Shown in pieces: positions 60,557 to 64,000 of a DNA stretch of 64,000 bases; positions within the stretch are counted from its first letter, which is position 1; every line of letters starts with the position of its first letter. Made by a program: the position numbers and the translations under genes. Source of the DNA: Eucalyptus grandis (taxonomy: Eukaryota; Streptophyta; Magnoliopsida; Myrtales; Myrtaceae); contig NC_052613.1 of assembly GCF_016545825.1 (NCBI RefSeq), positions 50,202,112 to 50,266,111 on the forward strand, read 5' to 3'. Below the pieces are notes generated by a model that did not search any database, was not told the DNA's origin, and saw nothing but the letters and a program-made list of their open reading frames with translations.

Positions 60557-63500
60557 ATGGCGCGCTTCCCGCTCGCGATCCTCGCGATCCTCGTCTCGCC
60601 GTTGCTGTTCTCCGCCGTAGCCTTCTCCAAAACCCTCAAGCGCGACGGTAAAAGCCCGATCGCCGGTGGTTGATTCCCGCGCGATCTCTCGCTTCAGATT
60701 TTCCGCTTTTGTCCTCCTCTGTTATCCCCTCGCCGGCGCTTGGATTTGGCCGGTCTTTCGTTCGTTCCTCTCTAGTTGAAGTTAGCTAAAATTGGGATGT
60801 TTTGGGAGTAGAGCCGAGGGTCATTCCTCCTGCTTGATTGATTGCCTGTTGTGTTTTCTTTGCGGACTTCTCAAATACTGCGAATGCTTTTTTTTTTTAA
60901 GAAAAAAAAAATTAACGCGGTGCTTCGCTTGAAATGTGGTTGCAGTGAAGGCATTGAACGAGATTAAGGCGTCGCTCGGGTGGAGGGTAGTGTACTCGTG
61001 GGTCGGGGATGATCCGTGCGGCGACGGCGATCTTCCACCTTGGTCTGGCGTGACGTGCTCCTCCCAGGGAGACTATAGGGTCGTGACCGAATTGTAAGCT
61101 TACGATTGTTCTCCATTTGGGATTTCCTGTGAATTGGCCGTTAGTGGGTTCTGTTGATGTCATTTTTGTGGTTCGAAGTATATGCTTCGCCATTTGCGTG
61201 ATCAGATAGATTGGTTTGATTCATGTCTATATGTTGGACTCGACTGGTTTTTTCCTACAGGGAGGTCTATGCAGTCTCGATAGTAGGGCCTTTTCCAACA
61301 GCTGTTACTAATTTGCTGGATCTGACTAGCCTGTAAGTTCCTGTGTGTCATTGCTGCTTCTTTCGGTCATGAGTTTAGTTCACTAAACGTGTAACGTGTG
61401 AATTTGTACCATGATCCAAGATACTAAAGTGCTGAAATTATGATGACTTTGGTTTCCTATTAAAATTGCACCAGTGCATACATTTGTTGTTCCACAGTTC
61501 CACTTATAAATTACTATATCTTAAACAACATATGAGGAGACTAGAGTCTTTTCTGAAAAAAACAGTGTTAAGTCCTTGACTTTTCTGTGTCCTAATTGCA
61601 CAGCATAATTAGGTTATCTATTATCATATTATCAACTGATATGTCTGTCTCCACCGGCAGGGATCTCCATAACAACAAATTGACTGGACCTATTCCTCCT
61701 CAGATTGGACGGTTAAAGCGTCTCAAAATACTGTAAGATTGTTGGCTTATGGATGAATAATTCCTCATTTTTGCTTTGCTTCAATGCTGCAGCAAATTTT
61801 GTAATGTTGTTTGGCTCGATATAGTAGAACATCATGTCCAGTGAGCATCAGTGGACTACCTGTTGAGGTTTTAAGGCCTTATGACTGCCATATGATAATT
61901 TTCACAGGAAACTGCCTTCCTTGGGTTTTTTTAATGCACTGGTCACTGTATATTGTATCCATGCCTTTAAGTGATTTCACTGAATCTCTGTTATGTTGCC
62001 AGCAACTTGCGATGGAATAAGCTGCAAGATGTGATTCCTCCAGAGATTGGTGAATTGAAGAGTCTGACGCATTTGTAAGTTATTTCTCCTCTGTGACTAT
62101 GAGTAAAATGATTATGTTGTACCCTGCAAGGTGATAGTGGATTGTTTTAACAAGGGCACTTCACTTTGTGCTACTTCTTACCTTCCTATGTGCCTGACAA
62201 GCCAAAGTTTCTGCAGATATCTTAGCTTCAATAACTTTAAGGGGGAAATTCCTGCGGAGCTTGCTAATCTTCCTGAACTTCGATATCTCTATCTGCAAGA
62301 GAACCGTTTGGCGGGACGAATTCCGCCAGGATTATGCAACTTGCCAAATCTGCGTCACCTGTAAATTTTTCTTTTCATTAGAAAATCTTTTAATAGAGCA
62401 CTAATTTTATTCTTACTTGTTATTAATCCCATTGCTAAATTTTGCTTCCATAGGGATGTTGGTAACAATCATTTGGTAGGTACTTTGAGGGAACTGACAC
62501 GAAATGAAGGCTGCTTTCCAGCTTTGAGGAACTTGTAAGTACAATTGCTGGCAAGTTTGTAGTTATTAACTGTGGAAGCTTGGTATGATTTTGCTTTTAA
62601 CAAACTCATTCCATGTGAAATTCTGAATATGACAGTTATCTGAATAACAACTATTTTACTGGAGGTATTCCAGCACAACTTGCTAATGTCACCAACTTGG
62701 AAATCTTGTAAGTATCATTTGGCGCCTCTCATTGTTGTTGTTTTCTTTTTATATGCGTAAACATCTAAAATACCCATCAGTCCATATCATGCTGTTTTGG
62801 ATCTACTTTTCTTACCCTAAGTCTGTCATGGCATTGATTGCTCTGTCAATTGCAGGTATTTGTCCTACAACAAAATGTCAGGAATTATACCAACCGAAAT
62901 TGCTCGTATTCCTAAACTAACATTCTTGTAAGTTGCCTTTTCCGTACTTATAACGCTTTGGATTCCCAGGAGGATTCATTTAAAAAAGGATTATAATCAT
63001 GACTAGTCAGTTTTGTATGTGGATATGCATTATATTTAGAACACTAGTCATTTCTTTGGCAATATTAGTAGTAGTACTGTAAAGCAATGTCGTTTAGACA
63101 CATGAATGGTGTATACAATAGCTGTATATGATGTAGGTAATGGAACTTTGTCAGTGAAGAGAAACTGTTTTAGTGTATCAGAGACATGAAAGAACAGAGA
63201 GTAAAAGAAAGACTATCAATATTATGTAATATAAATGTCATTTACGCTCAATCCCATTATCATGTTGGATGTCTAATGGTTTGCCTTTTTAATAATATTT
63301 CCTGGAATGCTTTTGCTTAATGAATAGTCGAAGTAAAGAGCCAATGAACCTTTCCTCTTGTTGAGGTTGACTTCTCGGTTGTCTTCTATATACACCATTT
63401 GACTTGTTTTTGGTATGTAAGGATTTTTGAGCTTTAACTTTGTCATTTTCTTCTAATTATATCCATGTGTGAGCATGATTGCCATCTTATCATGAGCTAA

Positions 63501-63843
63501 CTAAAACAATGACATTTTTTTTTTTTTACTTTAATCTATTTACAACTTTTTCATGTCGAGTTTCTTTGTTGATCTCAGATATTTGGATCACAATCAATTT
63601 TCCGGAAGAATTCCTGATGCTTTCTACAAACACCCATTCTTGAAAGAAATGTGAGTCCCTTTTTGCACGTGATCGGAATCTCTCATTTGCTCGATGCCCT
63701 CCAACTTTGCGACTCCTGGCACTAATTTTATGATTATCTGCATGTTGTGCAGGTACATCGAAGGGAACTCATTCCGACCAGGTGTAAAGCCAATCGGAGT
63801 TCATAGAGTCCTTGAACTTTCTGACTCAGAATTTCTGTTTTAG
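60557..63843 (+). CDS. Secreted leucine-rich-repeat protein without kinase domain
   Basis: A 328-residue extracellular LRR protein; plant members of this form often act as co-receptors or ligand-binding partners. Eleven exons close in phase: 60557-60647, 60946-61093, 61261-61332, 61661-61732, 62003-62074, 62217-62360, 62454-62534, 62636-62707, 62856-62927, 63579-63650, 63753-63843. Most internal exons are 72 bp with phase-2 introns, one 24-residue repeat per exon. A signal peptide occupies residues 1-23. An N-terminal cap (DDPCGDGDLPPWSGVTC) precedes about nine LxxLxLxxNxLxGxIP repeats. There is no transmembrane segment or kinase. It resembles the Arabidopsis At5g61240-type LRR proteins. The biological role is unknown to me. 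Confidence 0.93.
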
Positions 63844-64000
63844 TTGAAGAGAACGACGAGCTTTTGATTACATAGGATCGTGTCAATAGATGGGGAAAAC
63901 TAGTATGATTAGTTGATGCAAGCCAAATGGTAATGCTCGGTATGCAATATTTTTGTGCAATAGGGTTATTGATTTTGTTCATATAGCTGAAGCGACGCCA

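Noticed and set aside
60557..63843. LRR receptor kinase
   Set aside because: The protein ends with a natural stop after the last LRR cap; no transmembrane or kinase exon follows before the window end at 64,000.

Overview
This window looks like nuclear DNA of a flowering plant, probably a eudicot. The genes are multi-exon with GT-AG introns, the intergenic DNA is AT-rich, and plant-specific families are present: plastid L-type glucan phosphorylase, SNAP33-type SNARE, PAP2/PAP9-type purple acid phosphatase and a CLE peptide. The style of the dispersed repeats made me think of Myrtaceae, but that is only an impression. All exon maps were built by eye from splice sites, reading phase and protein-family knowledge; each listed CDS closes in phase.

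Layout: (1) 1-9,000 is repeat-rich intergenic DNA with a degenerate tandem duplication of about 1.49 kb. (2) 9,021-16,382 (-) is plastidial alpha-glucan phosphorylase PHS1, 15 exons. (3) 18,068-26,567 and 26,568-42,201 are two head-to-tail copies of one segment carrying a SNAP33 gene (+) and a convergent PAP gene (-). (4) 42,503-45,517 (-), with a leader exon near 49 kb, is PIG-L of GPI-anchor synthesis. (5) 49.9-51.4 kb is a nest of MITE-like elements. (6) 54,174-54,569 (+) is a CLE9/10-type peptide precursor. (7) 60,557-63,843 (+) is a short secreted LRR protein with 11 exons.

The most interesting region is the tandem duplication. Decay is reciprocal: copy A keeps an intact SNAP33 but its PAP has a one-base frameshift, while copy B has a multiply broken SNAP33 and an intact PAP. 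The duplication breakpoint lies in the SNAP33 leader, so SNAP33-B was born without its promoter. Copy B has also collected a LINE, a probable solo LTR, a PIF/Harbinger-like MITE, a 2.4-kb transposon-like insertion carrying a broken malectin-like gene, and a triplicated PAP upstream region. Copy A shows none of these.

A second notable structure is a 3,040-bp hAT-like element, with a perfect 8-bp target duplication, in the leader intron of PIG-L. It appears to carry pieces of several unrelated host genes, so it is a Pack-hAT candidate. I found no tRNA, rRNA or CRISPR array. The genes belong to separate processes (starch, membrane fusion, phosphatase, GPI anchors, peptide signalling, LRR) with no operon-like linkage.
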